Source: Mycolicibacterium neoaurum ATCC 25795 (GTDB taxonomy: Bacteria > Actinomycetota > Actinomycetes > Mycobacteriales > Mycobacteriaceae). Taken from it: a stretch of DNA of 64,000 bases. The notes beneath the pieces were generated by a model. It was not told the DNA's origin. It made no database searches and saw nothing but the letters and a program-made list of their open reading frames with translations. The stretch covers positions 1-64,000 of the forward strand of contig NZ_JMDW01000009.1 of NCBI RefSeq assembly GCF_000691525.1, given 5' to 3'. Shown one piece after another: positions 28,602-38,248 of this stretch. Every line of letters begins with the position of its first letter. Position 1 is the first letter of the stretch. A program made the position numbers and the translations under genes.

Positions 28602-29836
28602 TGTTCACTGTCGGCATCGTGCTCTTCGCACTGGCCATCCTCGCGTCGGTGGCGTTGCATGAGTGTGGCCACATGTGGGTTGCCCGGGCCACCGGGATGA
28701 AGGTGCGCCGCTACTTCGTCGGCTTCGGTCCGACGCTGTGGTCGACTCGGCGACCCAACAAGCTCGGCAGCACCGAGTACGGCATCAAGGCCGTCCCGCT
28801 CGGCGGGTTCTGCGATATCGCAGGGATGACCGCAGTCGACGAGATCGCCGACGAGGACCGGCCCTACGCGATGTACCGCCAGAAGGTGTGGAAGCGCGTC
28901 GCGGTGTTGTTCGCCGGTCCCGCGATGAACTTCGTCATCGGCCTCGTGCTCATCTACGGCATCGCCGTCGTGTGGGGTCTGCCCAGCCTCACGCCGCCGC
29001 CGACGACCGCTGTGATCGGTGAAACCGCCTGTGTGGCACCGCAGGTGGCCAAGGAAGGCGACAACCCCTACGGTCCGTGCCCGCAGCCAGGCCCCGGCCC
29101 GGCGGCGCTGGCGGGTCTGAAGCCCGGGGACACCATCGTCAAGGTCGGCGAGACCGAGGTGTCGACATTCCCGGAGATGGCGGCCGAGATCCGCAAGCTC
29201 GACGGCCCGGTCCAGGTGGTCTACGAGCGAGACGGCCAGCGCCTGTCCACCGTCGTCGACGTCGCCCGCACCCAGCGTTTCACCTCGGCCGAGGCGGCCA
29301 CCCCGGACACCGTCGGCGCCATCGGTGTCAGCGCGGTGCAGCCGCCGGGACCCACGCAGTACAACCCGTTGACCGCCGTCCCGGCGACCTTCACCTTCAC
29401 CGGTGATCTGGCCGTCGAGCTCGGCAAGGCGCTGGCGAAGATCCCCACCAAGATCGGCGCCCTCGTCGATGCCATCGGCGGTGGGGAACGGGACAAGGAA
29501 ACCCCGATCTCGGTGGTGGGTGCCTCGATCATCGGCGGTGAGACCGTCGACGCCGGGCTGTGGGTGGCCTTCTGGTTCTTCCTGGCCCAGCTGAATTTCG
29601 TGCTGGGAGCGGTCAACCTGATCCCGCTGCTGCCCTTCGACGGTGGTCACATCGCGGTGGCCACCTACGAGAAATTACGGAACATGTTCCGTGCGGCCCG
29701 CGGCAAAGTCGCCGCGGAACCGGTCAACTATCTCAAGCTGATGCCCGCCACCTACGTAGTGCTGGCGGTGGTCGCCGGGTACATGCTGTTGACGGTCACC
29801 GCCGACTTTGTCAACCCGATCAGCATCTTCGACTAG
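28598..29836 (+). CDS. rip1: Site-2 intramembrane metalloprotease Rip1/RseP
   Basis: This 412 aa membrane zinc protease has H21-E-C-G-H25 in the first helix and [12 protein letters not shown] in the third, which supply the zinc ligands. A PDZ domain (about 130-230) lies between them. In M. tuberculosis Rip1 cleaves anti-sigma factors, including RskA of SigK, so it is functionally linked to the SigK-type promoters nearby. ATG 28598 overlaps the dxr stop (ATGA). Confidence 0.95.
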   Translation: MMFTVGIVLFALAILASVALHECGHMWVARATGMKVRRYFVGFGPTLWSTRRPNKLGSTEYGIKAVPLGGFCDIAGMTAVDEIADEDRPYAMYRQKVWKRVAVLFAGPAMNFVIGLVLIYGIAVVWGLPSLTPPPTTAVIGETACVAPQVAKEGDNPYGPCPQPGPGPAALAGLKPGDTIVKVGETEVSTFPEMAAEIRKLDGPVQVVYERDGQRLSTVVDVARTQRFTSAEAATPDTVGAIGVSAVQPPGPTQYNPLTAVPATFTFTGDLAVELGKALAKIPTKIGALVDAIGGGERDKETPISVVGASIIGGETVDAGLWVAFWFFLAQLNFVLGAVNLIPLLPFDGGHIAVATYEKLRNMFRAARGKVAAEPVNYLKLMPATYVVLAVVAGYMLLTVTADFVNPISIFD

Positions 29837-29846
29837 GAGTTCGACT

Positions 29847-31004
29847 GTGACGTCCATCGGCCTCGGCATGCCGGCCCCGCCGCCGCCCGTGCTGGCCCCC
29901 CGCCGCAAGACCCGGCAGCTCAAGGTCGGCGATGTCGGTGTGGGCAGTGAATCCCCGATCTCGGTGCAGTCCATGTGCACCACCAAGACCCATGACATCA
30001 ACTCGACGCTGCAGCAGATCGCCGAGTTGACCGCCTCCGGGTGCGATATCGTCCGCGTCGCCTGCCCGCGTCAGGAAGACGCCGACGCGCTGCCGATCAT
30101 CGCCAAGAAGGCCAACATCCCGGTCATCGCGGACATCCACTTCCAGCCCAAGTACATCTTCGCCGCCATCGACGCCGGATGTGCGGCGGTGCGGGTCAAC
30201 CCCGGCAACATCAAGGAATTCGACGGCCGGGTCAAGGAAGTGGCCAAAGCCGCGGGCGCGGCGGGTATTCCGATCCGGATCGGGGTCAACGCCGGCTCGC
30301 TGGACAAGCGCATGCTGGAGAAGTACGGCAAGGCGACCCCGGAGGCGCTGGTCGAATCCGCGTTGTGGGAGGCCTCGCTGTTCGAGGAGCACGGGTTCGG
30401 CGACATCAAGATCAGCGTCAAGCACAATGACCCCGTCGTCATGGTCGAGGCCTACGAGCAGTTGGCTGCCCAGTGCGACTACCCGCTGCACCTGGGTGTC
30501 ACCGAGGCCGGGCCGGCGTTCCAGGGCACCATCAAGTCCGCCGTCGCGTTCGGGGCGTTGCTCTCCCGGGGGATCGGCGACACCATCCGTGTCTCCTTGT
30601 CGGCGCCGCCCGCCGAGGAGATCAAGGTCGGCACACAGATCCTGGAGTCGCTGAACCTGCGTCCGCGCGGCTTGGAGATCGTCTCCTGCCCGTCCTGCGG
30701 ACGCGCCCAGGTCGACGTGTACACGCTTGCCAACGAGGTCTCGGCCGGCCTGGACGGGCTCGATGTGCCGCTGCGGGTCGCCGTGATGGGCTGTGTGGTC
30801 AACGGACCCGGTGAGGCACGGGAGGCCGACCTGGGGGTGGCCTCGGGTAACGGTAAGGGGCAGATCTTCGTCAAGGGTGAGGTCGTCAAGACCGTGCCCG
30901 AGGCCCAGATCGTGGAAACCCTGATCGAGGAGGCCATGCGCATCGCCGGGGAGGCCGACGCGCAGGGAACTCCCTCCGGTCCGCCGGTTGTCACCGTAAG
31001 CTGA
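29847..31004 (+). CDS. ispG: 4-hydroxy-3-methylbut-2-en-1-yl diphosphate synthase
   Basis: This 385 aa iron-sulfur enzyme catalyses the penultimate MEP-pathway step. A TIM-barrel N-terminal part ([23 protein letters not shown]) is followed by the cluster-binding C-P-S-C-G-R and [15 protein letters not shown] 29847 has TAGGAG 9 bases upstream. It sits 10 bases after rip1, so dxr-rip1-ispG form one operon. Confidence 0.96.
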   Translation: MTSIGLGMPAPPPPVLAPRRKTRQLKVGDVGVGSESPISVQSMCTTKTHDINSTLQQIAELTASGCDIVRVACPRQEDADALPIIAKKANIPVIADIHFQPKYIFAAIDAGCAAVRVNPGNIKEFDGRVKEVAKAAGAAGIPIRIGVNAGSLDKRMLEKYGKATPEALVESALWEASLFEEHGFGDIKISVKHNDPVVMVEAYEQLAAQCDYPLHLGVTEAGPAFQGTIKSAVAFGALLSRGIGDTIRVSLSAPPAEEIKVGTQILESLNLRPRGLEIVSCPSCGRAQVDVYTLANEVSAGLDGLDVPLRVAVMGCVVNGPGEAREADLGVASGNGKGQIFVKGEVVKTVPEAQIVETLIEEAMRIAGEADAQGTPSGPPVVTVS

Positions 31005-31063
31005 GAAACGGCCCTGCGCAGCGGGGCCACCATCATAGGCCGGCCCCGAGAAAGAGTTCCCTA

Positions 31064-31918
31064 ATGTCGGCTCCGCCGCTGTCCCGCTTCGCCGCAGACC
31101 GCAGGGTCTCGGTGGTGCGCGACCTGGAGCCGGTGCGCGTGGTCTTGGACCAGGATCCCGTCGCCGCATGCATGGTGGCCTGCCGGGTACAGGAATTCGG
31201 GGTGGACCCCAGTGCCATCGGCGGCGAGCTGTGGACACGCCGGCGGCCGGCCGAATCCCTGTGCTACGCCGGGGCGAATCTGATCCCGCTGCGTGGCGGT
31301 GGCGATGATCTGGCTGCGTTCGCGGCCAAGGCGCTCAGTGGCCCCCGGCGCTGTTCCTCCCTCGTCGGCCGGGCCGAGCTGGTGATGCCCATGTGGCGGC
31401 ATCTGGCGCCCGGGTGGGGACCGGCCCGAGATGTCCGTGATGACCAACCACTGATGGCGCTGAGCGATGCCCCGGTCTGCGCGCCCGACCCGGCGGTTCG
31501 CCAGGTGCGGATGGAAGAACTGGACACCTACCTGGTGGCCGCCATCGAGATGTTCATCGGTGAGGTCGGTATCGATCCTCGGATGGGTGATGGCGGCCGC
31601 AGCTACCGCCGCCGGGTCGCGGGCCTTATCGCCGCGGGGCGGGCCTGGGCACGATTCGAACGGGGCGAGGTCGTCTTCAAGGCGGAGATCGGTTCGCAGT
31701 CACCGACGGTCGGACAGATCCAGGGTGTCTGGGTACACCCGGACTGGCGCGGCCGAGGGCTGGGAGCCGCCGGGACCGCGGCGGTGTCGGACGCGGTGCT
31801 GCGCAGCGGTCGCATTGCAAGCCTGTATGTCAACGGGTTCAACCACATCGCGCGCGCGACGTACGCCCGGATCGGTTTCACCCAGGTCGGTACGTTCGCC
31901 ACGATCCTGCTGGACTGA
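31064..31918 (+). CDS. GNAT acetyltransferase with N-terminal DUF4081 domain
   Basis: This 284 aa protein has an N-terminal DUF4081 region (about 1-130) and a C-terminal GNAT fold (about 145-284). The CoA-binding motif is I-Q-G-V-W-V-H-P-D-W-R-G-R-G-L-G (the R-x-x-G-x-G/A loop), followed by L-Y-V-N-G-F-N-H-I-A-R-A-T-Y-A-R-I-G-F. It corresponds to Rv2867c by position after ispG. The acceptor substrate is unknown. ATG 31064 has a weak GAAAGAG upstream. Confidence 0.88.
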   Translation: MSAPPLSRFAADRRVSVVRDLEPVRVVLDQDPVAACMVACRVQEFGVDPSAIGGELWTRRRPAESLCYAGANLIPLRGGGDDLAAFAAKALSGPRRCSSLVGRAELVMPMWRHLAPGWGPARDVRDDQPLMALSDAPVCAPDPAVRQVRMEELDTYLVAAIEMFIGEVGIDPRMGDGGRSYRRRVAGLIAAGRAWARFERGEVVFKAEIGSQSPTVGQIQGVWVHPDWRGRGLGAAGTAAVSDAVLRSGRIASLYVNGFNHIARATYARIGFTQVGTFATILLD

Positions 31919-32027
31919 GATCGACGTTTCTGTGGTCCGCGCGCGCCGTGGACCGCACAAGTGTTGATCTCGACGCAATCACAGTTGTGTGTCGGTGCGC
32001 CTCCGCCGTCGGCGCGCGTCACGCTTT

Positions 32028-32033
32028 TAACAT
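32028..32033 (+). promoter_or_regulatory. -10 element of penicillin-binding lipoprotein gene
   Basis: TAACAT, preceded by a T-rich stretch, ends 8 bases before ATG 32042. No ribosome binding site is seen, which suggests a leaderless mRNA. Confidence 0.45.
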
Positions 32034-32041
32034 CTGTCTCA

Positions 32042-33886
32042 ATGACAACACAGGCATCGGTGACCACATCCGCATCACGGCGTGCGCGGCTGCGCACCGC
32101 GGTCGCCGTGCTGGCGGTCGCTGCCCTGGGCATCTCGCTGAGCGCCTGCACGCCGAAACCCGACGGGCCCGAACCCGCGGCCGCGAGGTTTTTCGCGGCG
32201 CTGTCCACCGGTGACACCGCGGCCGCGGCGGCTCTTGCCGACAAGCCCGAGGAAGCCAAGGAGGCGCTCAACGAGGCATGGGCAGGTCTGCAGGCCAACC
32301 GGCTGGACACCCAGATCACCGGATCGAAGTACGAACTCGACACCGGCACCGTGAAATACCGCTACACCTGGCACCTGCCCAAGGAACGCACCTGGACCTA
32401 TGACGGTGAACTCAACATGGTGCGCAACGAAGGGCAGTGGGAGGTCCGGTGGACCACCACCGGCCTGCATCCGGGTCTCGGCGCCAATCAGACCCTGGCG
32501 CTGCGCGCCGATCCGCCGCGGCGGGCCTCGGTCAACGAACGCTCCGGCAGCGACGTGTTGGTGCCCGGCTACCTGTACCACTACGCCCTCGACGCACGTG
32601 CCGCCGGCGCCGAGCTGATGCCGACGGCCCGCGCCATCGTCGATGCGCTGCGACCGTTCGACGCCACCCTCGACGCCCAGCGGCTGGCGGAGGAGGCCAG
32701 CTCGAAGGCCACCCCGCTGAGCCTGATCACCCTGCGCAAGACCGACCACGACCGGGTGTTCGCCGCGATCGGCTCCCGACCAGGCGTGGTGGCCACGCCG
32801 CAACCGGAGATGCTGCCGACCGACGAGAAGTTCGCCCCGGCGATCGTGCAGGAGGTCAAGAAGGCGGTCAGCGGCGACCTGGCCGGCGAGCCGGGTTGGC
32901 GGGTGGTCAGCGTGAACCAGAACGGTGTCGATGTCGCCGTGCTCAGCGAGGAGCCCGGCACCCCGGCGCCGTCGGTGACGATCAGTTTGGACCGCTCGGT
33001 GCAGAACGCGGCGCAGGATGCCGTCGACATGGTCGGCAAGAAGGCGATGATCGTGGCGATCAAGCCGTCGACCGGTGAGATCCTGGCCGTGGCGCAGAAC
33101 GCCGCCGCCGACGTCGACGGCCCCACCGCGACGATGGGTCTCTACCCGCCGGGGTCGACGTTCAAGATCGTCACCGCGGCCGCGGCTCTCGAACGCGATA
33201 TGGCCACCCCCAACACCCTGCTCGGCTGCCCGGGCACCCTGGACATCGGGCATCGCACCGTGACCAACTACAACGCCTTCGATCTCGGCACCGTGCCGCT
33301 GTCGCGGGCCTTCGCCAATTCCTGCAACACCACCTTCGCCGAATTGGCCAGCGTGATGCCACCGCGCGGACTGACCACCGCAGCGGCCCGTTACGGACTG
33401 GGTCCCGATTTCATCGTCGACGGTGTGCCGACGGTCACCGGATCGGTGCCGCCCACGGTGGATCTGGCCGAACGGACCGAGGACGGTTTCGGCCAGGGCA
33501 AGGTGCTGGCCAGCCCCTTCGGCATGGCCCTCGTCGCAGCGACGGTCGCCGCGGGCAAGACCCCGGTGCCGCATCTGATCGAGGGACGTCAGACCGAGAT
33601 CCACGGGCAGGCGGGCGAGCCGCTGAACCCGGAGATCGTCGACGGACTGCGGCCGATGATGCGGCTGGTGGTGACCAATGGCACCGCCAAGGACCTCAAC
33701 GGACTCGGCGATGTACGGGGCAAGACCGGTGAGGCCGAGTTCGACGGCGGCTCACACGCCTGGTTCACCGGGTATCGCGGAGACATGGCGTTCGCCGCCC
33801 TCATCGTCGGCGGCGGCAGCTCGGAGTACGCGGTACGGATGTGCCGCGACATGCTCAACGGGCTGCCCCCGGACTACTTGGCCTAG
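32042..33886 (+). CDS. Penicillin-binding lipoprotein (class B transpeptidase)
   Basis: This 614 aa protein has an N-terminal lipobox L-S-A-C36, an NTF2-like domain (MecA_N type, about 40-150), a dimerisation domain (about 155-300) and a transpeptidase domain. The active-site motifs are S372-T-F-K375, S427-C-N429 and K561-T-G. It would cross-link peptidoglycan and bind beta-lactams. It corresponds to Rv2864c. The start is ATG 32042, because the promoter hexamer precludes the upstream in-frame ATG (31961). Its TAG stop forms the start of the next gene's -10. Confidence 0.94.
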   Translation: MTTQASVTTSASRRARLRTAVAVLAVAALGISLSACTPKPDGPEPAAARFFAALSTGDTAAAAALADKPEEAKEALNEAWAGLQANRLDTQITGSKYELDTGTVKYRYTWHLPKERTWTYDGELNMVRNEGQWEVRWTTTGLHPGLGANQTLALRADPPRRASVNERSGSDVLVPGYLYHYALDARAAGAELMPTARAIVDALRPFDATLDAQRLAEEASSKATPLSLITLRKTDHDRVFAAIGSRPGVVATPQPEMLPTDEKFAPAIVQEVKKAVSGDLAGEPGWRVVSVNQNGVDVAVLSEEPGTPAPSVTISLDRSVQNAAQDAVDMVGKKAMIVAIKPSTGEILAVAQNAAADVDGPTATMGLYPPGSTFKIVTAAAALERDMATPNTLLGCPGTLDIGHRTVTNYNAFDLGTVPLSRAFANSCNTTFAELASVMPPRGLTTAAARYGLGPDFIVDGVPTVTGSVPPTVDLAERTEDGFGQGKVLASPFGMALVAATVAAGKTPVPHLIEGRQTEIHGQAGEPLNPEIVDGLRPMMRLVVTNGTAKDLNGLGDVRGKTGEAEFDGGSHAWFTGYRGDMAFAALIVGGGSSEYAVRMCRDMLNGLPPDYLA

Positions 33887-33889
33887 CCT
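33884..33889 (+). promoter_or_regulatory. -10 element of DUF1707 gene, made from a stop codon
   Basis: TAGCCT begins with the TAG stop of the penicillin-binding gene and ends 6 bases before GTG 33896. Confidence 0.4.
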
Positions 33890-33895
33890 GGACCG

Positions 33896-34495
33896 GTGAC
33901 CGACGATCTGACGCTGCGGGTCTCCGATGCGGACCGCAACGGCACTCTGCGCAGACTGCACAACGCCGTCGCGCTCGGGCTCATCGATATCCAGGAGTTC
34001 GAGGAGCGCTCCGCGCTGGTGGCCTCGGCCCGGCTGCATTCGGATCTGACCGCCCTCGTCGACGACCTGCCCGGCCCCGGTGCGATCGTCACCTCCGCCG
34101 CCGACCGGGTCGAACTGCGCGGGGTGATGGGTTCGCTGAAACGCCAGGGGGAGTGGGTGGTTCCGACCCGGCTGGCGCTCACCCGGCGGATGGGCTCGGT
34201 GGATCTGGACCTCACCCGAGCCCGGTTCGCCGGACCGATGGTGGTGGTCGAACTGGACCTCAAGTTCGGTTCGTTGGACCTGCGCCTGCCCGCCGGTGCC
34301 AGCGCCTCGATCGACGATGTCGAGGTGGTGGTCGGCAGCGCCCGCGATCATCGCGTGGACGCGCCCGCCGAAGGCACCCCGCACATCATCCTGACCGGCA
34401 AGGTGGTCTGCGGGTCGGTGGACATCCGCGGGCCGCGGCGGAACTGGAAGCCGAGCCTGCGGACACCGGTACGGCGCGGTCCCCGATCTCGGTAG
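33896..34495 (+). CDS. DUF1707 (SHOCT-like) domain protein
   Basis: This 199 aa cytosolic protein has an N-terminal DUF1707 domain, [18 protein letters not shown], including [10 protein letters not shown] (about 1-55). A C-terminal beta-rich cell-wall-active-antibiotics-response-like region (about 75-185) follows. Such proteins are common in actinobacteria next to envelope genes, here after a penicillin-binding protein. Function unknown. Confidence 0.82.
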   Translation: MTDDLTLRVSDADRNGTLRRLHNAVALGLIDIQEFEERSALVASARLHSDLTALVDDLPGPGAIVTSAADRVELRGVMGSLKRQGEWVVPTRLALTRRMGSVDLDLTRARFAGPMVVVELDLKFGSLDLRLPAGASASIDDVEVVVGSARDHRVDAPAEGTPHIILTGKVVCGSVDIRGPRRNWKPSLRTPVRRGPRSR

Positions 34496-34498
34496 GCT
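34493..34498 (+). promoter_or_regulatory. -10 element of map, made from a stop codon
   Basis: TAGGCT begins with the DUF1707 stop codon and ends 7 bases before ATG 34506. The same hexamer precedes nicT and proS. Confidence 0.4.
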
Positions 34499-34505
34499 GA
34501 CAGTC

Positions 34506-35363
34506 ATGCCTGTTCGTGCCCCATTGCGCTCCGGAGAGCTGTCACCGACCCTGCCGGTGCCCAAATCGATCGAGCGGCCGGAGTACGCCTGGAAGCCCAC
34601 AGCAGTCGAGGGCAGCGAGCCCTGGGTCCAGACCCCGGAGGTCATCGAGAAGATGCGTGTCGCCGGGCGCATCGCCGCGGGCGCGCTGCTCGAGGCGGGC
34701 AAGGCCGTCGCACCCGGTGTCACCACCGACCACCTCGACCGGGTGGCCCACGAATACATGATCGACCACGGCGCCTACCCGTCGACGCTCGGCTACAAGG
34801 GCTTTCCCAAATCGTGCTGCACCTCGCTCAACGAGGTCATCTGTCACGGCATCCCGGATTCCACGGTGATCGCCGACGGTGACATCGTCAACATCGACGT
34901 CACCGCCTATATCGGCGGCGTGCACGGCGATACGAACGCAACCTTTCTGGCCGGCGATGTCTCCGAGGAACACCGGCTGCTCGTGGAGCGCACCCACGAG
35001 GCGACCATGAGGGCGATCAAGGCGGTCAAACCCGGCCGCCAGCTCTCGATCGTCGGACGGGTCATCGAGGCGTACGCCAACCGGTTCGGCTACAACGTCG
35101 TTCGCGATTTCACCGGCCACGGTATCGGTGAGACGTTCCACAACGGATTGGTCGTGCTGCACTACGACCAGCCGGCCGTCGATACGGTGCTCGAGCCCGG
35201 GATGACGTTCACCATCGAACCGATGATCAACCTCGGATCGCTGGACTACGAGATCTGGGATGACGGGTGGACGGTGGCCACCCGGGACCTGAAGTGGACG
35301 GCCCAGTTCGAGCACACGCTCGTCGTCACCGAGGACGGTGCCGAGATTCTGACCCTGCCTTGA
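34506..35363 (+). CDS. map: Methionine aminopeptidase, type I
   Basis: This 285 aa enzyme removes the initiator Met. It has an N-terminal extension of about 40 residues with a proline-rich K-P-T-A-V-E type SH3-contact segment, typical of MapB (MetAP1c). The metal ligands are seen in [29 protein letters not shown] and Q-F-E-H-T. Its stop overlaps the TTG start of cobQ. Confidence 0.95.
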   Translation: MPVRAPLRSGELSPTLPVPKSIERPEYAWKPTAVEGSEPWVQTPEVIEKMRVAGRIAAGALLEAGKAVAPGVTTDHLDRVAHEYMIDHGAYPSTLGYKGFPKSCCTSLNEVICHGIPDSTVIADGDIVNIDVTAYIGGVHGDTNATFLAGDVSEEHRLLVERTHEATMRAIKAVKPGRQLSIVGRVIEAYANRFGYNVVRDFTGHGIGETFHNGLVVLHYDQPAVDTVLEPGMTFTIEPMINLGSLDYEIWDDGWTVATRDLKWTAQFEHTLVVTEDGAEILTLP

Positions 35364-36841
35364 GGGGCGCACTGCTGATCGCCGGCACCACCTCAGATGC
35401 GGGTAAGTCGATGGTGGTGGCCGGTCTCTGTAAATTGTTGGCGCGCAGGGGCATCAGCGTCGCGCCGTTCAAGGCGCAGAACATGAGCAACAACTCGGCG
35501 GTGACGGTCGAGGGCGGTGAGATCGGTCGGGCGCAGGCGGTCCAGGCCCGCGCCTGTGGGCTGGCACCCAGCGTGCGATTCAATCCCGTGTTGCTCAAAC
35601 CCGGCAGCGATCGCACCTCGCAGCTGGTGGTGCGCGGCCAGGTCGCCGGCACCATGGCCGCCGGCGACTATTTCACCAGGCGCACCCAGCTCGCCGAGAT
35701 CGTCAACGACGAATTACGTTCCCTGCGATCCGAATTCGATGTCGTGATCTGCGAGGGTGCCGGCTCGCCTGCCGAGATCAACCTGCGCGCCACCGACCTG
35801 TCGAACATGGGGCTGGCGCGCGCCGCCGACCTGCCGGTGGTCGTGGTCGGTGATATCGACCGCGGTGGCCTGCTGGCCCATCTGTTCGGCACCGTCGCCG
35901 TGCTGTCACCGGAGGACCAGCGACTGGTCAGCGGCTTCCTTGTCAACAAGTTCCGCGGCGATCCGGGGCTGCTGGCGCCCGGGCTGGACCAGCTGCGCGG
36001 GCTGACCGGCCGCCCCACCTACGGGGTGGTCCCGTATCTGGACGAGCTGTGGATGGACACCGAGGACTCGTTGTCGGTACAGGCCGGCCGCACGTTGGGT
36101 GCACCGGTACCTGCCCTGGGCCGTGATGGGCTGCGCGTCGGTGCGATCCGGCTGCCGCGCATCTCCAATTCCACCGACGTCGAGGCGCTGGCCTGCGAAC
36201 CCGGTGTGGAGGTGCACTGGATCACCGAACCCACCGAGCTCGCCGACGTCGACGTGGTGGTGCTGCCGGGCAGCAAGGCCACGGTGTCCGATCTGGACTG
36301 GTTGCGGGCCCGTGGGCTGGCCGACGCGGTGACCGCCCACGCGGCGGCCGGTGGTCCGGTGCTCGGTGTGTGCGGTGGCTTCCAGATGCTGTGCCGATCT
36401 ATCGACGATCCGGTCGAGTCGAAGGCCGGCACCGTCGACGGACTGGGCCTGCTGGCCGCCGATATCGTGTTCGCGCAGCAGAAGACGTTGCGGCACTGGG
36501 AGTCTCCGCTGACGGGCTATGAGATTCACCACGGTCAGGTGGTCGGCGGCGCGGAGGCCGACTGGCTGGGTGTCGGCATCCGGCGAGGCCAGGTGTACGG
36601 CACCCACTGGCACGGACTGCTCGACAACGACGAACTGCGCCGGGCTTGGCTGGCCGAGGTCGCCGAGGCTGCCGGGCGTACCGGCTTCGTGGTGGCGACC
36701 GACGTCAGCGTGCCCGCCCGTCGCGATGCCCAGCTCGACGCGATGGCCGACGCGTTGCAGGCGCATGTCGACATCGAGGCGATGCTGGCGCTGCTCGCCG
36801 GCGCCCCGCAGCGACCCGTGATCACCCACCACGCTCGGTAG
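35360..36841 (+). CDS. cobQ: Cobyric acid synthase
   Basis: This 493 aa amidotransferase adds four amides to adenosylcobyrinate a,c-diamide in vitamin B12 synthesis. It has the N-terminal P-loop-like [19 protein letters not shown] and [11 protein letters not shown]. The C-terminal class I glutaminase has C338 (G-V-C-G-G-F-Q) and H-W-H-G-L. The start is TTG 35360, overlapping the map stop; no ATG or GTG in frame gives this N-terminus. Other cobalamin genes are at 49-54 kb. Confidence 0.95.
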   Translation: MRGALLIAGTTSDAGKSMVVAGLCKLLARRGISVAPFKAQNMSNNSAVTVEGGEIGRAQAVQARACGLAPSVRFNPVLLKPGSDRTSQLVVRGQVAGTMAAGDYFTRRTQLAEIVNDELRSLRSEFDVVICEGAGSPAEINLRATDLSNMGLARAADLPVVVVGDIDRGGLLAHLFGTVAVLSPEDQRLVSGFLVNKFRGDPGLLAPGLDQLRGLTGRPTYGVVPYLDELWMDTEDSLSVQAGRTLGAPVPALGRDGLRVGAIRLPRISNSTDVEALACEPGVEVHWITEPTELADVDVVVLPGSKATVSDLDWLRARGLADAVTAHAAAGGPVLGVCGGFQMLCRSIDDPVESKAGTVDGLGLLAADIVFAQQKTLRHWESPLTGYEIHHGQVVGGAEADWLGVGIRRGQVYGTHWHGLLDNDELRRAWLAEVAEAAGRTGFVVATDVSVPARRDAQLDAMADALQAHVDIEAMLALLAGAPQRPVITHHAR

Positions 36842-36844
36842 CCT
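36839..36844 (+). promoter_or_regulatory. -10 element of lipoprotein gene, made from a stop codon
   Basis: TAGCCT begins with the cobQ TAG stop and ends 6 bases before ATG 36851. Confidence 0.4.
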
Positions 36845-36850
36845 GGGCCC

Positions 36851-37519
36851 ATGATGTGCGCACTCCGGTGGTTGTCCGTATTGGTCGCCGTGCTGGCGAC
36901 GCTGACGGGCTGCACGAGCGCCGTTTCGGGCACGCCGACGTGGCCCGGTGCGCGCCTGGAGAAGGTGGTGCTGACGGCGGCCGATTTCCCCGACGGTGTG
37001 CAGTACGACCGCATCATCGAGGAGGAAGGGGTACCCGACGGAGCCGGCGGACCGCCGCCCATGCTCTCGGACCCGCCGGGGTGCAGCGAGGGATTCAGCA
37101 AGTCGATCGGCGCCACGGCCGAGCGCGGAGCGGGCAGCGCCGCGAAATACGTCGTCGGCTACAACGGGGCGCGGATGCTGATCACCGTGTTGAGCTGGTC
37201 CCTGGATACCGAGACGCTGCAGGCGATCGCCGAACGTTGTGAACGCTTCGTCACCTATTTCGGGCCGGGATCGCCCTCGATCCCGATGACAACGACCGCA
37301 CTGGACACCGACCGCGACGGCGCGCTGGTCTATCAGCAGACCATGGAGCTGGGCGGGGCTCGCAGCAGCGTCTTCTTCTCGTTCGAGAACGTGGGTTCGA
37401 TGGCGGTGTTCGGCGTCGCCTTTCCCACCCCGGATCCCCGGATCCCGGTCAAAGCGACGCTGCCACAGACCTTTCTGGAGGCGATGGGCAAGCAGGCCGA
37501 ACGCTTGGAACAGCCGTGA
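36851..37519 (+). CDS. Putative lipoprotein
   Basis: This 222 aa exported protein has a signal peptide and lipobox L-T-G-C (Cys 21). The mature part contains a G-S-A-A-K-Y-V-V-G-Y-N-G-A-R segment and two or three cysteines that could pair. It resembles the mycobacterial DUF5642-type lipoproteins, which have no known function, but I am not certain of the family. No enzymatic motif is visible. Confidence 0.78.
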   Translation: MMCALRWLSVLVAVLATLTGCTSAVSGTPTWPGARLEKVVLTAADFPDGVQYDRIIEEEGVPDGAGGPPPMLSDPPGCSEGFSKSIGATAERGAGSAAKYVVGYNGARMLITVLSWSLDTETLQAIAERCERFVTYFGPGSPSIPMTTTALDTDRDGALVYQQTMELGGARSSVFFSFENVGSMAVFGVAFPTPDPRIPVKATLPQTFLEAMGKQAERLEQP

Positions 37520-37562
37520 AGACCGGTGAAAACAGCCCCGCCGGACAGCGGGATGACCTAGC

Positions 37563-38135
37563 GTGACCGAGATGCCCACCACGACCGTGACCGTCGACGG
37601 AACTGGATTCGCGGTGGCCGTCGCAGGTCCGGAGAGCGCCGGGGTGGTGGTGCTGCTCGGCTCGGCACAACTCGCGCCCGCCGCCTATGACGGTGTGTGC
37701 CAGCGACTGCACACCGCATCGCTGCGCACCGTGGTGATCGCCGCACATCCGCGCCTGGATGCGGCGACGGTCATCGCCATCATGGACAGCCTCGACATCC
37801 GGTGGAGCACACTGGTCGGCGACCGGGCCGGCGCAGAGATAGCCTGGGAGCTCGCCGCGACCCGACTGGACCGGTTCACCGGCCTGGTGGTGATCGACCG
37901 TGGTCACCCGCGGGTCACCGATGAGGCCGGTGTGATCCGCAACGAGAACTGCAAGCCGGTCGAGGTCGCCACGACCGTATTGGTCAGCACCGCCGTGGCT
38001 GCCGATATCGCCAAGGCCAGCCAGCGCTATGTCTACGGCGAGTTCCGTCTCGTCGAATTGCTGGGCCGGCGCAACGCCGGCGAGTCGACCGCGCAATTGG
38101 CTGCCGAGATCGTGATGCGCACCAGCACCTGGTGA
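37563..38135 (+). CDS. Small alpha/beta-hydrolase-like protein
   Basis: This 190 aa protein has the strand-helix pattern of an alpha/beta hydrolase (V-V-V-L-L-G-S-A near the start; T-L-V-G-D-R-A-G-A-E-I-A-W-E-L-A at the elbow position). The nucleophile elbow reads G-D-R-A-G, with Asp instead of Ser in G-x-S-x-G, as in haloalkane-dehalogenase-like or non-catalytic members. At 190 aa it is shorter than usual and lacks a full cap domain. It may be a truncated or binding-only member. It starts at GTG 37563. Confidence 0.65.
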   Translation: MTEMPTTTVTVDGTGFAVAVAGPESAGVVVLLGSAQLAPAAYDGVCQRLHTASLRTVVIAAHPRLDAATVIAIMDSLDIRWSTLVGDRAGAEIAWELAATRLDRFTGLVVIDRGHPRVTDEAGVIRNENCKPVEVATTVLVSTAVAADIAKASQRYVYGEFRLVELLGRRNAGESTAQLAAEIVMRTSTW

Positions 38136-38170
38136 CTTTGCCCCCGACCTGGCGGGTCCTCTCGCTTTCC

Positions 38171-38185
38171 ATTGGTCTGATGGCC
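38171..38185. promoter_or_regulatory. Candidate GntR-type operator upstream of glnA-like operon
   Basis: ATTGGTCTGATGGCC has a strong left half (ATTGGTCTGA) of the ATTGGT...ACCAAT site used by FadR/PdhR-type GntR proteins, and a weak right half. It lies 63 bases before the operon start, whose last gene is a GntR regulator. Confidence 0.3.
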
Positions 38186-38248
38186 TACCTTTAGAGGTGA
38201 CGGCTGGGTCGATGCCGATCCGCGCCGAGCCGACAGGACGGAGCCAGC

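Noticed and set aside
35906-37582. Minus-strand open frame of 558 codons over cobQ and the lipoprotein gene
   Set aside because: It covers two recognised genes in antisense and has no start signals or motifs.
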